From an uncultured Pelagibacteraceae bacterium (GTDB taxonomy: Bacteria > Pseudomonadota > Alphaproteobacteria > Pelagibacterales > Pelagibacteraceae), in NCBI GenBank assembly GCA_902624495.1, contig CACNYH010000004.1:1-39966 (forward strand): DNA of 39,966 nucleotides, given 5' to 3'. The notes beneath the pieces are model-generated. The model saw nothing but the letters and a program-made list of their open reading frames with translations. It made no database searches and was not told the DNA's origin. Shown one piece after another: positions 1 to 9,703 of the stretch; the stretch's first letter is position 1, and each line of letters begins with the position of its first letter. Made by a program: the position numbers and the translations under genes.

Positions 1-2
1 TT

Positions 3-542
3 AGTAGGTTAACAGCTAGTCAATCTACGCTAACAATAAATGACTCAAGTATTACCAAATTTGAAAGAAATAAGTTAATCAATAGAGTTTTTGGTAATTC
101 AATTAAAAATTCATTCAAAACTAGAGAACTTTTTGTTCAAAATGATAAACATTCATTAGGATGTACTATTTCCCACAATGGTTACGAAAGCAATTTTGGC
201 TGTATTCATAAGAGAGAGATATATCTAGACCATAATGATAATAAGCTTAGTGGTGTTGATCATATCTTAAAAAAAAGTGATGGAATTCCTATAAGGTATG
301 TGTTTAGATTTCATTTAAATCCGAAATTAACAGCTGTTAAAACTATGAGTGGAAGTAGTGCTTTAATACAAATTTCTAAGAATAAATCCCTGATTTTTAC
401 AATTAAAAATGAAAATATTGAAATCGAAAAAGGTATATATCTTGGAGGAAGAAAGATATTAGATAATACTTGTATATCTATTTCAGGTAATCTAGTTAAT
501 AAAAACAAGTCTTTTGAATGGGATATTAAAAAAAAAATTTAG
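3..542 (+). CDS. Heparinase II/III family protein, C-terminal part (5' truncated by window)
   Basis: The frame of ORF 300..542 stays open to the window edge (SRLTASQSTLTINDSS...GVDHILKKSDGIPIRYVFRFHLNP). The FRFHLNP motif and position before purH fit the alphaproteobacterial heparinase II/III family gene. Confidence 0.75.
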   Translation, partial: SRLTASQSTLTINDSSITKFERNKLINRVFGNSIKNSFKTRELFVQNDKHSLGCTISHNGYESNFGCIHKREIYLDHNDNKLSGVDHILKKSDGIPIRYVFRFHLNPKLTAVKTMSGSSALIQISKNKSLIFTIKNENIEIEKGIYLGGRKILDNTCISISGNLVNKNKSFEWDIKKKI

Positions 543-544
543 CT

Positions 545-2095
545 ATGAATCAAAAAATTAAAAACGCTTTAGTTTCTGTGTCAGATAAGGAAAATATTAG
601 TACTTTGTTAAAAGTTCTTAAAAAATATAATATAAAAATTATTAGTTCCGGAGGAACTTACAAATCTATAAAAAAACTTGGCTACGCTTGCACTGAATTA
701 TCCAAATATACAGGATTTAGAGAAATGTTGGATGGTAGAGTAAAATCTCTTCATCCTAAAGTACATGCTGGCATCTTACATGATAGACAAAACAAGGCTC
801 ACAAGAAACAAATGTCTAAGCAAAATTTTTCTCCTATTGACTTAATTATTGTTAATTTTTACCCTTTTCAAAAAGTTGTAATGGAGACTAAAAATTCAAA
901 AGATATTGTTGAAAATATAGATATTGGAGGACCAACGATGGTTCGTGCAGCTGCCAAAAATTTTAAAAATGTAACAATAATTACAAATAAGAATGATTAT
1001 AAATCACTTATAAAAGAGTTAGAAAAGAATAAAGGTAAAACAAGTATAAAGTTTAGAGAATTTATGTCATCGAAAGCTTTTGGGTTAACCGCTTACTACG
1101 ACGCGATGATAGCTAATTGGTTTAATAACAAACTTAATATTCAGTTTCCTGAAAGAAAAACAATTTTTGGAAGAAAACTATCAAATCTAAGATATGGTGA
1201 GAACCCTCATCAAGAAAGCTCGATATACGTAAGTGATTACGATGATAAAAAACTTGGTTTAAAGCAGATCCAAGGGAAAGAATTAAGTTATAATAACTAC
1301 AATGATTTATTTGCTGGTCTAGAAATTTTAAAATCTCTTAAAGGGAAGGCAGCAACAGTGGTAATTAAACATGCAAACCCTTGTGGAGTATCTGTAAGCA
1401 AGCAACCTCTCATTAGTTTTAAAAATGCATACGAATGTGATCCAATTAGCGCCTTTGGGGGTGTTATAGCTTGTAATTATAAAATGAATAAAAAAGTTGC
1501 TAGTGAGATAACTAAAAATTTCCTTGAAGTGATATTATCAAAAGGTTTTGATAAAGATTCGCTTAAGATTTTAAAAAAAAAGAAAAATTTAAGAGTCATT
1601 GATATTTCCAATTTCAAATATAAAAATCAAATTTCTGTAAAATCTTTTGATGGATCTTTCTTGGTTCAAAATAGAAATGATGAAATTGTAAAAAAGAAAG
1701 ACTTCAAATGTGTAACAAAATTGAAACCAAGCAAAAAGGAGCTTGAAGAAATAGAGTTTGCATTTAACATTAGTAAGTACGTAAAATCTAATGCAATAGT
1801 ATTATGTAATAATTTTTCTACAATTGGCATCGGGGGCGGTCAGCCAAGTAGAGTGGATAGTTGTAAAATCGCCATCCAAAAAGCTCGAAAATTTCAGCCA
1901 ATAAAAATTTCTAATGCAATAGCAGCTTCAGATGCTTTTTTTCCATTTTCAGATGGTTTGGAACTATTAATAAAAGCCGGGGTTAAAATTGTCATTCAAC
2001 CAGGTGGATCTATTAGGGATAAAGAAATTATTAGTTATGCTAATAAAGCGAAAATAAAAATGTTATTCACTGGTATTCGACATTTCTACCATTAA
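545..2095 (+). CDS. purH: Bifunctional AICAR formyltransferase/IMP cyclohydrolase
   Basis: ALVSVSDKENI..., LDGRVKSLHPKVHAGIL, RYGENPHQ, KHANPCGV, PGGSIRD motifs; 516 aa. Confidence 0.98.
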   Translation: MNQKIKNALVSVSDKENISTLLKVLKKYNIKIISSGGTYKSIKKLGYACTELSKYTGFREMLDGRVKSLHPKVHAGILHDRQNKAHKKQMSKQNFSPIDLIIVNFYPFQKVVMETKNSKDIVENIDIGGPTMVRAAAKNFKNVTIITNKNDYKSLIKELEKNKGKTSIKFREFMSSKAFGLTAYYDAMIANWFNNKLNIQFPERKTIFGRKLSNLRYGENPHQESSIYVSDYDDKKLGLKQIQGKELSYNNYNDLFAGLEILKSLKGKAATVVIKHANPCGVSVSKQPLISFKNAYECDPISAFGGVIACNYKMNKKVASEITKNFLEVILSKGFDKDSLKILKKKKNLRVIDISNFKYKNQISVKSFDGSFLVQNRNDEIVKKKDFKCVTKLKPSKKELEEIEFAFNISKYVKSNAIVLCNNFSTIGIGGGQPSRVDSCKIAIQKARKFQPIKISNAIAASDAFFPFSDGLELLIKAGVKIVIQPGGSIRDKEIISYANKAKIKMLFTGIRHFYH

Positions 2096-2431
2096 TCAAA
2101 TTTGATCTATTTTCGCTGCTAAAATAAAATCACTTTCGGCTAAACCTTTTATTGCATGAGTGAAAATTTTTACGCTGCAATAACCCCAGCCAAAAGAAAT
2201 ATCAGGATGATGATTCTCTTTCTCGGCTATTTCACCGACTTTGTTAGTAAAGTTTTGACTTTCAATAAAGTTTTTAAATTTAAAATCTTTTTTTAAATAA
2301 TAATTTTTTTCACCGTCACTTCTCACATCCCAACCGTCTACCTTTTTCAAATATTTGTGTATCTCGCTCTTATCAAAAGGAGGAATATTTCCCTCGCAAG
2401 GTATACATTTTTTGTTTGCTAAATCACTCAT
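2096..2431 (-). CDS. 4a-hydroxytetrahydrobiopterin dehydratase (pterin-4a-carbinolamine dehydratase)
   Basis: KENHHPDISFGWGYCSVKIFTHAIKGLAESDFILAAKID typical PCD/DCoH signature. Confidence 0.93.
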   Translation of the reverse strand: MSDLANKKCIPCEGNIPPFDKSEIHKYLKKVDGWDVRSDGEKNYYLKKDFKFKNFIESQNFTNKVGEIAEKENHHPDISFGWGYCSVKIFTHAIKGLAESDFILAAKIDQI

Positions 2432-2435
2432 ATTC

Positions 2436-2510
2436 TGGAGCGGGCAAAGGGACTTGAACCCTCGACCTTCTCGTTGGCAACGAGACGCTCTACCACTGAG
2501 CTATGCCCGC
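2436..2510 (-). tRNA. tRNA-Gly (anticodon GCC)
   Basis: Reverse complement GCGGGCATAGCTCAGTGGTAGAGCGTCTCGTTGCCAACGAGAAGGTCGAGGGTTCAAGTCCCTTTGCCCGCTCCA folds as a cloverleaf; anticodon loop TTGCCAA; CCA encoded. Confidence 0.97.
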
Positions 2511-2601
2511 ACTTATTAAATTATATTATAAGGCATCTAGAGTGGTCAACCTAAATAAAATGTCGCTACCAGTTAAATAAATTTTTCATTATAATGAGAC
2601 T

Positions 2602-3219
2602 ATGAAAACATTTCCAAATACTATTCCAATTTTTCCTTTAAACGGGGTTATTTATTTTCCAAAAACAAATCTCCCTTTAAACATATTCGAGCAAAGATAC
2701 TTAGATCTTGTCAACGACACTTATAATAAAGATAAACTCATGGGCATGGTTCAGTCACAAAAAAATGAAAATAAAGTTTATAAAGTTGGGTGTTTAGGAA
2801 AAATAAGTGATTTACAAAAAAGCCAGGATGGTAGAATTTTAATAAATCTAACAGGTATAACAAGATTTAATATTTTAGAGGAGGTAAAAAACAATAAATT
2901 ATACAGAGAATTCAAAGTTAATTATAAAAATTTTGAAATTGATTTAAAAAATCTAACAGAGGATCATGGAGTAGAAAATCTTATGAGCAAAGCAAAGATT
3001 TTTTTCAAGAGGAATGGTTTATTACTAAACTGGAAAGAATTTGAAAAGTTAGATAAAATGCAGAGGATCAACACTTTATCTATGATCTCGCCAGTAACTA
3101 ATGAGGAAAAGCAAAAGCTATTGGAGGCTTTAACGATTAAAGATAAAATTGAGACTTTAGAAAATATAATTAGTTTCTATTTACATGATGTAAATTTTAA
3201 TAATCAAACGGTTCAATGA
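2602..3219 (+). CDS. LON N-terminal (PUA-like) substrate-binding domain protein
   Basis: IPIFPLNGVIYFPKTNLPLNIFEQRYLDLVND resembles the Lon N-domain; no ATPase domain. Confidence 0.88.
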   Translation: MKTFPNTIPIFPLNGVIYFPKTNLPLNIFEQRYLDLVNDTYNKDKLMGMVQSQKNENKVYKVGCLGKISDLQKSQDGRILINLTGITRFNILEEVKNNKLYREFKVNYKNFEIDLKNLTEDHGVENLMSKAKIFFKRNGLLLNWKEFEKLDKMQRINTLSMISPVTNEEKQKLLEALTIKDKIETLENIISFYLHDVNFNNQTVQ

Positions 3220-3223
3220 GAAA

Positions 3224-4498
3224 TTAATTAGCTGACTTGTTCATCGAGTCAAAGAAATCTGAGTTATTCTTTGTATTTTTTAATTTCGAAATTAAAAACT
3301 CTATTCCATCCATGGTTCCCATTGGGCTTATAATTCTTCTAAGGACATTCATTTTAGATAATTCATCTTTCGCAAATAATAATTCTTCCCTTCTTGTACC
3401 AGATCTCGTTATGTCGAGCGCTGGGTAGATTCTTTTATCAGCAACTTTTCTATCTAAAATTAATTCTGAGTTTCCTGTACCTTTAAATTCTTCAAATATA
3501 ACTTCGTCCATTCTACTTCCAGTGTCTATTAATGCTGTTGAAATAATCGTTAAAGAGCCACCCTCCTCTACATTTCTCGCGGCTCCAAAGAATCTTTTAG
3601 GACGCTGAAGGGCATTAGCGTCAACGCCCCCTGTGAGAACTTTACCTGAGCTTGGTATAACAGCATTGTATGCTCTCCCTAATCTAGTAATGGAGTCTAA
3701 CAAAATAACGACATCTTTTTTGTGTTCTACCAATCTCTTTGCTTTTTCAATTACCATTTCTGCAACTGCAACGTGCCTTGAGGCCGGCTCATCAAAAGTT
3801 GAGGCAACAACCTCACCTTTAACAGATCTTTGCATATCCGTGACCTCCTCTGGTCTTTCATCGATTAAAAGAACCATCAGATAACACTCTGGGTGATTAG
3901 CTGTTATTGATTGAGCTATGTTTTGAAGAATAATTGTTTTTCCTGCTCTTGGTGGTGAAACTATTAAAGACCTTTGTCCTTTTCCGATTGGGCTAACAAG
4001 ATCAATTAGTCTAGCTGTATTGTCAGGTTTCTTCTCAATTTTAGTTGTTTCAACTTCTAACTTAATTCTCTCGTTAGGATAAAGCGGTGTTAAATTGTCA
4101 AAAGCAATTTTATTTTTTCCTTTTTCGGGATCATCAAAATTAATCTTATTTACTTTTAACAAAGCAAAATATCTTTCTGCATCTTTTGGGCCTCTTATTT
4201 CCCCTTCTACAGAGTCACCAGTCCGTAATCCAAATCTTCTTATTTGACTTGGGCTAACATAAATATCATCTGGGCCAGGAAGGTAATTAGATTCTATTGC
4301 TCTTAAAAAACCAAATCCATCTTGCAGCACCTCGAGAACACCAGTGGCTGTTATTTGCTCGTTTTTTTCTGCAAGCTTTTTAAGTATCGCGAAAAGTATT
4401 TCTTGTTTTCTTAAAGTGCTTGGATTTTCTATGCCTAGCTTTTCAGCCTCACTAATAAGTTCTGCAGGGTTTTTTTGCTTTAATTCTTGTAAATTCAT
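3224..4498 (-). CDS. rho: Transcription termination factor Rho
   Basis: [48 protein letters not shown] (Walker A), [13 protein letters not shown]. Confidence 0.98.
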   Translation of the reverse strand: MNLQELKQKNPAELISEAEKLGIENPSTLRKQEILFAILKKLAEKNEQITATGVLEVLQDGFGFLRAIESNYLPGPDDIYVSPSQIRRFGLRTGDSVEGEIRGPKDAERYFALLKVNKINFDDPEKGKNKIAFDNLTPLYPNERIKLEVETTKIEKKPDNTARLIDLVSPIGKGQRSLIVSPPRAGKTIILQNIAQSITANHPECYLMVLLIDERPEEVTDMQRSVKGEVVASTFDEPASRHVAVAEMVIEKAKRLVEHKKDVVILLDSITRLGRAYNAVIPSSGKVLTGGVDANALQRPKRFFGAARNVEEGGSLTIISTALIDTGSRMDEVIFEEFKGTGNSELILDRKVADKRIYPALDITRSGTRREELLFAKDELSKMNVLRRIISPMGTMDGIEFLISKLKNTKNNSDFFDSMNKSAN

Positions 4499-4502
4499 GT
4501 GA

Positions 4503-4535
4503 TTATTGTTGATTTAAGGAATGTTCTAAAAATAT
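4503..4535 (-). promoter_or_regulatory. Candidate sigma70-type promoter upstream of rho
   Basis: Reverse complement contains TTGAAA-16 nt-TATATT upstream of the rho ATG; approximate coordinates; visual match in an AT-rich region. Confidence 0.3.
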
Positions 4536-4681
4536 ATGTCTTTTTTTATAAATTTCAAGCCTGAGATTTAATTAAATTTTCTAGAAAAAGGTGAAAATTA
4601 AGCGATTTATCGATTTAAGTAATTAAATGTTAAGAAATTCTAGAAAAATTAAGGATCTTAAGCTTTTTTGATTAGATTATT

Positions 4682-5203
4682 TTACATTTCATCAAACTCT
4701 CTTATAAATTTTTTTACTTTTTGCCAATCAGTAAACTCATAAACGTTATTTGTGTTCGTAGGTCCGCTAGTGACAAACATTATAAATCTTATAACATTTT
4801 TGTTAATAAAGCCTAGTTTGGGATAGTCGATTTTACCAGCAAATACTCCAAGCTTTTTTGGGTTCCAATTAGATTTCCTTAAAAATTTTCTAATGTAGGG
4901 ATTAGTGTCAGGAGTGCTTTTCTCGAGTTTACGCGCGACAACATTTACTGAAAAGAAAGCACTCTTTTTATTATCTAAAATATATTTGTTTTTTTTAATA
5001 AATTTGTAGACCCTTGGATTATGTCTTCCATATCTAATGCTTGCACCGATTATTATCTTTTCATATTTTTCTACTTCTTTATAAAATACTTCATCTAAAG
5101 AAAGAATGTCATATGAATTTTTATTAATAGAGTTATTTTTTAATGTCTCACAAATCTTCTTTGTTTGTCCGTCAGTTGATGAATAAATTATTAAAGAACT
5201 CAT
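4682..5203 (-). CDS. hemG: Menaquinone/flavodoxin-type protoporphyrinogen IX dehydrogenase HemG
   Basis: Strong resemblance to E. coli HemG motifs: YSSTDGQT, IIIGASIRYGRHN, SAFFSVNVVARKLEKSTPDTNPYIRKFL, TDWQKV; adjacent to hemH-hemE. Confidence 0.93.
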   Translation of the reverse strand: MSSLIIYSSTDGQTKKICETLKNNSINKNSYDILSLDEVFYKEVEKYEKIIIGASIRYGRHNPRVYKFIKKNKYILDNKKSAFFSVNVVARKLEKSTPDTNPYIRKFLRKSNWNPKKLGVFAGKIDYPKLGFINKNVIRFIMFVTSGPTNTNNVYEFTDWQKVKKFIREFDEM

Positions 5204-5209
5204 TTCTAT

Positions 5210-6205
5210 TTAGTAAATATATCTTTTTAACAAATGTTGGAGTAAATCTATATGTTGGGAACTATCGTTAAGACAAGGTATAAGATCAAAATTTTTTCCT
5301 CCGCTTTTTATAAAACTTTCCCTACCAGCCATATTTATTTCCTCTAAAGTTTCTACACAATCAGATGCAAAGCCTGGGCAAATTATAAGCAAGTTTTTTA
5401 TTCCTTGTTTTGGTAAACTTTCTAATGTTTTATCGGTATAAGGCTTTAACCATTCTTGGGGTCCGAATCTTGATTGAAATGTTGTTTTAATTTCAATTTT
5501 ATTGAATTTTTCACTCATTAGCCTGGTGGTTTTTTGACAATAGCATTGATATGGATCTCCTTTATCAAAGTAAGATTTTGGGATTCCGTGATATGAAGAA
5601 ATAATTAAATCGGGCTTCCAGGTAATTTCTTTAATTTTTTTTTCAATACTTTTTACAAGAGCATCTATGTACATTGGCTCACTTTCATAATGCGGTATAA
5701 TTTGAAGACTTGGTTGCCATCTCATATTCATTAAGGATCTATATACCTCATCACAAACTGTTGCGGTTGTTGCTGCAGCGTATTGAGGATATAAAGGTAA
5801 AATAATTATATGCTCGCAACCATCGTCTTTAAGTTTGTTCAGGCGTGAACTAATACTTGGATTGCCATAACGCATTGCAAAATCTACTACTAATCTCTCG
5901 TTTTTAATTCTATTGTTAAGCTTTTTTGCTTGCTCTCTTGTAAAGAACAATAATGGTGACTCGTTGTTTTCTTTTCTCCATATTTTTTTATAGGCTTTAG
6001 CAGTCTTTGCAGGTCTAAAAGTTAATATGAATAAGTTTAATATTATCTGCCAAATTATTGGGTTAACTTCTATCACTCTTCTATCAGATAAAAATTCTTT
6101 CAAATACTTTCTAATATCCCACCAATTTGTTGAGTCAGGTGTTCCAAGGTTAATTATAAGTATGCCTGTTTTACCAAATTTTATTTTTGGATGGTCTTCA
6201 TTCAT
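5210..6205 (-). CDS. hemH: Ferrochelatase
   Basis: GILIINLGTPDS, YLKEFLSDRRVIE, SYHGIP, YQCYCQKTTRL, FQSRFGPQEWL, CPGFASDCVETLEEI. Confidence 0.98.
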   Translation of the reverse strand: MNEDHPKIKFGKTGILIINLGTPDSTNWWDIRKYLKEFLSDRRVIEVNPIIWQIILNLFILTFRPAKTAKAYKKIWRKENNESPLLFFTREQAKKLNNRIKNERLVVDFAMRYGNPSISSRLNKLKDDGCEHIIILPLYPQYAAATTATVCDEVYRSLMNMRWQPSLQIIPHYESEPMYIDALVKSIEKKIKEITWKPDLIISSYHGIPKSYFDKGDPYQCYCQKTTRLMSEKFNKIEIKTTFQSRFGPQEWLKPYTDKTLESLPKQGIKNLLIICPGFASDCVETLEEINMAGRESFIKSGGKNFDLIPCLNDSSQHIDLLQHLLKRYIY

Positions 6206-7208
6206 TATAATTCCTATAAAAATTGACTAACATTTTTACTTTATCAGGATCTGTTTCTGGAAGTAAACCATGTCCAAGATTAAAAACATATGGAATATCT
6301 TTAAAAGTTTTAATGTATTTCGTCGCTGCTTTCAAAATATCTTCATTAGTTTTTAAAAATATCTTCGGATCAAGGCCTCCTTGTAAAACAACATCTCTGA
6401 GCCTGTTTCTAGCCCACTGGGGATCCAAATCAGGATCTAAATTAATTCCATTTGGTTTAACAAAATCATTAAACGCTTCATAACTCTCTTTTAAACCTTT
6501 GGGAAAACATATAGTTGGTATTTTTTTGCTTTTACAAAAATCAACTATTCTCTTATTTGGAATATAACATAAATCTTTAAGATCTTTCTCCGGTATTATG
6601 CCAGCCCAGGAGTCAAATATTTGAACTACGTCTGCTCCGGCATTTATCTGATTTTCTATATGAGCGCATAGATAATCGTTTAACTCTTCTAATGTATGGT
6701 TAATTTGTTCTTTAAACTCATTATATTTATCTAAATCTAACTTATTGTCATCTTTTTTTAATCCAAGCATATAAATCAAAAGAGTCCATGGTGCTCCAAT
6801 AAAACAAATTAACGATTTATCTTTTTCTAACTTTTTTCTTGTTATTTCAATAGCTTTATAAACTGGGTTTAATTTTTGAGAAAATTCTTTTTTACTTTTT
6901 TTCATCAAATTTTTTATACTGAACTCACTCAGCCTTGGTCCTTTATCTTTTATAAAAGTTATGTTTTGCCCTAAAGCGTATGGAGTCATTAAAATATCAG
7001 AAAAAATTATCGCTGCGTCTAAGTTAAATCTTTTAATTGGTTGTAAAGTAATTTCTGAACTTAAATTACTGTTAAGGCAGAGTTTAATGAAATCTTTATT
7101 TTTAAGTCTGATTTCTCTAAACTCAGGCAGATATCGTCCTGCTTGTCTCATAAACCATACAGATTTACAAGAAACTTTGTTATTTAAAATATTTTTCAAC
7201 TTAGTCAT
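6198..7208 (-). CDS. hemE: Uroporphyrinogen decarboxylase
   Basis: VWFMRQAGRYLPEFRE, GAPWTLLIYM, FDSWAG, QGGLDP, FNLGHGLLPETDPDKV. Confidence 0.98.
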   Translation of the reverse strand: MTKLKNILNNKVSCKSVWFMRQAGRYLPEFREIRLKNKDFIKLCLNSNLSSEITLQPIKRFNLDAAIIFSDILMTPYALGQNITFIKDKGPRLSEFSIKNLMKKSKKEFSQKLNPVYKAIEITRKKLEKDKSLICFIGAPWTLLIYMLGLKKDDNKLDLDKYNEFKEQINHTLEELNDYLCAHIENQINAGADVVQIFDSWAGIIPEKDLKDLCYIPNKRIVDFCKSKKIPTICFPKGLKESYEAFNDFVKPNGINLDPDLDPQWARNRLRDVVLQGGLDPKIFLKTNEDILKAATKYIKTFKDIPYVFNLGHGLLPETDPDKVKMLVNFYRNYNE

Positions 7209-7482
7209 TACTAAATAAAAGTTTTTTAAAACGTTGTTTTTGCACTAGGCTCTGTTAAATATCTATATAATTTTTTATACATATTTTATACATGCGTAAG
7301 TCAACAATTTTCCCATAAAAAACCTTTGTTTGATGACTTTATTAATCTTATAAACACTAGTAAAACAACATTATTAACATCGAATAAATTGTTAAAATGG
7401 TGTGAATTAATGTTAACCTTTTAATCAGTATTTTTTCATGATGTGAAAAAGGGTTATTTATTATTTATTAATTAACAACTTT
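7209..7482. other. Candidate chromosomal replication origin region (hemE/ppsR divergent intergenic)
   Basis: One of the longest non-coding gaps here, AT-rich, between hemE and the DUF299 gene ppsR (the conserved alphaproteobacterial origin neighbourhood). Contains direct repeat TTTTATACAT (7273-7282, 7284-7293) and DnaA-box-like TTTTTCACA (minus strand, 7442-7450). Confidence 0.6.
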
Positions 7483-8301
7483 ATGAACGAAAAATACAAT
7501 GTATACCTTGTGTCTGACTCAACAGGTGAAACCCTTGATAGAATTTTTTTATCCCTTAAATCTCAATTTGAACACTTCGATTATGAAAAAAAAGAGTTTG
7601 CTTTTGTTAGAACAGAACAACAAATCGATAAAATCATCAAGGAATGTAATGAAATAGAAAACTCATTAATTTTATACACTATAGTTGAATCAAAGTTAGC
7701 TAAATACATTTCTAAAAAAAGTCAAAAATTTAACGTTCCCTGTTTTGGTATTTTAGGGAATTTAATATTAAGCTTTTCAAAATTGTTAAATCAAAAAGCT
7801 ATTCATAAGCCAAGCGCACAGCACGTTTTAGATGAGGATTACTACAAAAGAATAGAGGCAATCCAATTTACAATGTCTCATGACGATGGAAAAAAAGTTG
7901 ATGATATTAATAATGCAGATGTTATTTTACTGGGAGTGAGTAGAACTAGCAAAACACCTACTTCAATTTATTTAGCTAACAGAGGTTATAAAACAATAAA
8001 TATTCCTTTAGTTCTAGATCAGAAAATACCAGAGGGACTTACAAAAAACAAATCAGCGTGTATTATAGGATTAGTGGCTGACCCAGAGAGATTGGCTGAT
8101 ATTAGACGAAATAGAGTTGCCTTAATGAAAGATCATAAATTGAAAGATTATACTGATTTAGATTTTATTATAAAAGAGGTGGAAGAATCAAAAATTTTAT
8201 TCAAAAAAAATAATTGGCCATCCATTGATGTTACAAGAAGATCAGTAGAGGAAACGGCAGCTTCAATTTTGAAAATAATAGAAATTAAAAAAAACAAATG
8301 A
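7483..8301 (+). CDS. ppsR: Pyruvate, phosphate dikinase/PEP synthase regulatory protein (DUF299 kinase/pyrophosphorylase)
   Basis: YLVSDSTGETLDRI, ADVILLGVSRTSKTPTSIYLANRGYKTINIPLV. Confidence 0.95.
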   Translation: MNEKYNVYLVSDSTGETLDRIFLSLKSQFEHFDYEKKEFAFVRTEQQIDKIIKECNEIENSLILYTIVESKLAKYISKKSQKFNVPCFGILGNLILSFSKLLNQKAIHKPSAQHVLDEDYYKRIEAIQFTMSHDDGKKVDDINNADVILLGVSRTSKTPTSIYLANRGYKTINIPLVLDQKIPEGLTKNKSACIIGLVADPERLADIRRNRVALMKDHKLKDYTDLDFIIKEVEESKILFKKNNWPSIDVTRRSVEETAASILKIIEIKKNK

Positions 8302-8882
8302 AAATTATATTAGCCTCTAAAAGTGGAGTTAGAAAAAAGATATTAGATAAATATAAAATTGACTGTGAAGTAATCGTTTCAAATGTAGATGAGGATGAAG
8401 TAAAAAACTCTTTGTTAGACGAAGGTGCGGACCCCTCGATTGTGTCAAAAAATTTAGCTGAAATAAAATCAATTAAAGTAAGTAGCAAAAATCCTGATAG
8501 GCTAGTTTTAGGAGCTGATAGTGTTATCTCTCTTGAGAATGAATTAATAAATAAACCAAGATCCAGAGATGAAGCTCTTGAGATACTAAAGAAATTAAAT
8601 AATTCCAAACATTATTTGATAAGTTCGGTTTGTATTTCTAAAAATGGTGCGATGGTTTGGAATCATTCTGATTCTTCCGAGTTAAAAATGAAAAACTTGA
8701 CTGAAAAGAACTTAAAAGAATATCTTGAGAAGATAAGCACAGAAACCTTACTTGCTTATGGTGTTTACCAGATTGAGGCAAATGGATTGGAATTATTTGA
8801 ATATATTAAAGGTGATCGGGACTCAATTATGGGTTTGCCTATAAAACATATTTTAAACTATATTAAACAGATTAATAAATGA
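8298..8882 (+). CDS. maf: Maf family nucleotide pyrophosphatase
   Basis: IILASKSGVRKKIL, VLGADSVI, YQIEANGLELFEYIKGDRDSIMGLPI. Confidence 0.93.
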   Translation: MKIILASKSGVRKKILDKYKIDCEVIVSNVDEDEVKNSLLDEGADPSIVSKNLAEIKSIKVSSKNPDRLVLGADSVISLENELINKPRSRDEALEILKKLNNSKHYLISSVCISKNGAMVWNHSDSSELKMKNLTEKNLKEYLEKISTETLLAYGVYQIEANGLELFEYIKGDRDSIMGLPIKHILNYIKQINK

Positions 8883-9703
8883 TAAAAAAATTTGGAATCA
8901 TAGGTAATCCTATCAAACATTCATTATCACCGGTTCTTCATAACTATTGGTTCGAAAAATACAAAATCAATGCAAATTATTCTATCATCAATGTAAAAGA
9001 TGAGAATGAACTACCGGGTATTATTGAACAGATAAGGAATAAAGAGTTAAGCGGCATCAACGTAACTTTGCCTTATAAACAAAAAATAGTTTCACTCGTT
9101 GATACTATTGTAAATGATGCAGAGATAACAAGCTCAGTTAACACAATTTATCTTGATAACAAGCATACTATTATAGGAGAAAATACAGACGTTTTTGGTT
9201 TACAAGCAGCGTATTTAAAAGAAATAGATAATACATCAAAAAAGAAAGCCTTAATCATCGGTGCCGGAGGTGTTTCGCCATCTGTAATTTTGTCTTTACA
9301 GAAGTCTGGTGTTCAAGAAATATCGATTACTAATAGAACTAGAGAAAAATGTATTTTCTTAAAGAATAAATTTAATAACTTAAAGATTGTCGAATGGGCA
9401 AAACTAAAAGAAGAGATAAAAAATTTTGAGATAATAATTAATGCAACAAGTTTAGGTCTTAAAGGAAGCAAGGACTTTAATTTTAATTTTGATCAAACTA
9501 AAAGTAACCTGATTTATATAGATACGATTTATAATCCTTTGGAGACGAAAACTCTTAAGTTTCTAAAAAAGATGGATATCAAAGTTTTCAACGGTCTAAA
9601 TATGTTTATCTATCAAGGGCAAAAAGCATTTTATTTATGGAATAAAATTAATCCTGAAATTGATGAGAAATTGATTGAATTATTGGTTGCAAACTTAAAA
9701 TGA
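8879..9703 (+). CDS. aroE: Shikimate dehydrogenase
   Basis: GIIGNPIKHSLSPVLHNYWF, GINVTLPYK, GAGGVSPSV, NATSLGL. Confidence 0.97.
   Translation: MIKKFGIIGNPIKHSLSPVLHNYWFEKYKINANYSIINVKDENELPGIIEQIRNKELSGINVTLPYKQKIVSLVDTIVNDAEITSSVNTIYLDNKHTIIGENTDVFGLQAAYLKEIDNTSKKKALIIGAGGVSPSVILSLQKSGVQEISITNRTREKCIFLKNKFNNLKIVEWAKLKEEIKNFEIIINATSLGLKGSKDFNFNFDQTKSNLIYIDTIYNPLETKTLKFLKKMDIKVFNGLNMFIYQGQKAFYLWNKINPEIDEKLIELLVANLK

Noticed and set aside
3237-3884. Plus-strand ORFs 3237..3428 and 3633..3884 opposite rho
   Set aside because: They lie wholly antisense to a well-supported rho gene and show no recognisable family; shadow ORFs.
7381-7424. CtrA-type TTAA-N7-TTAA sites in the putative origin
   Set aside because: Several TTAA tetramers exist (7392, 7407, 7413, 7421) but none has the required 11-bp offset.
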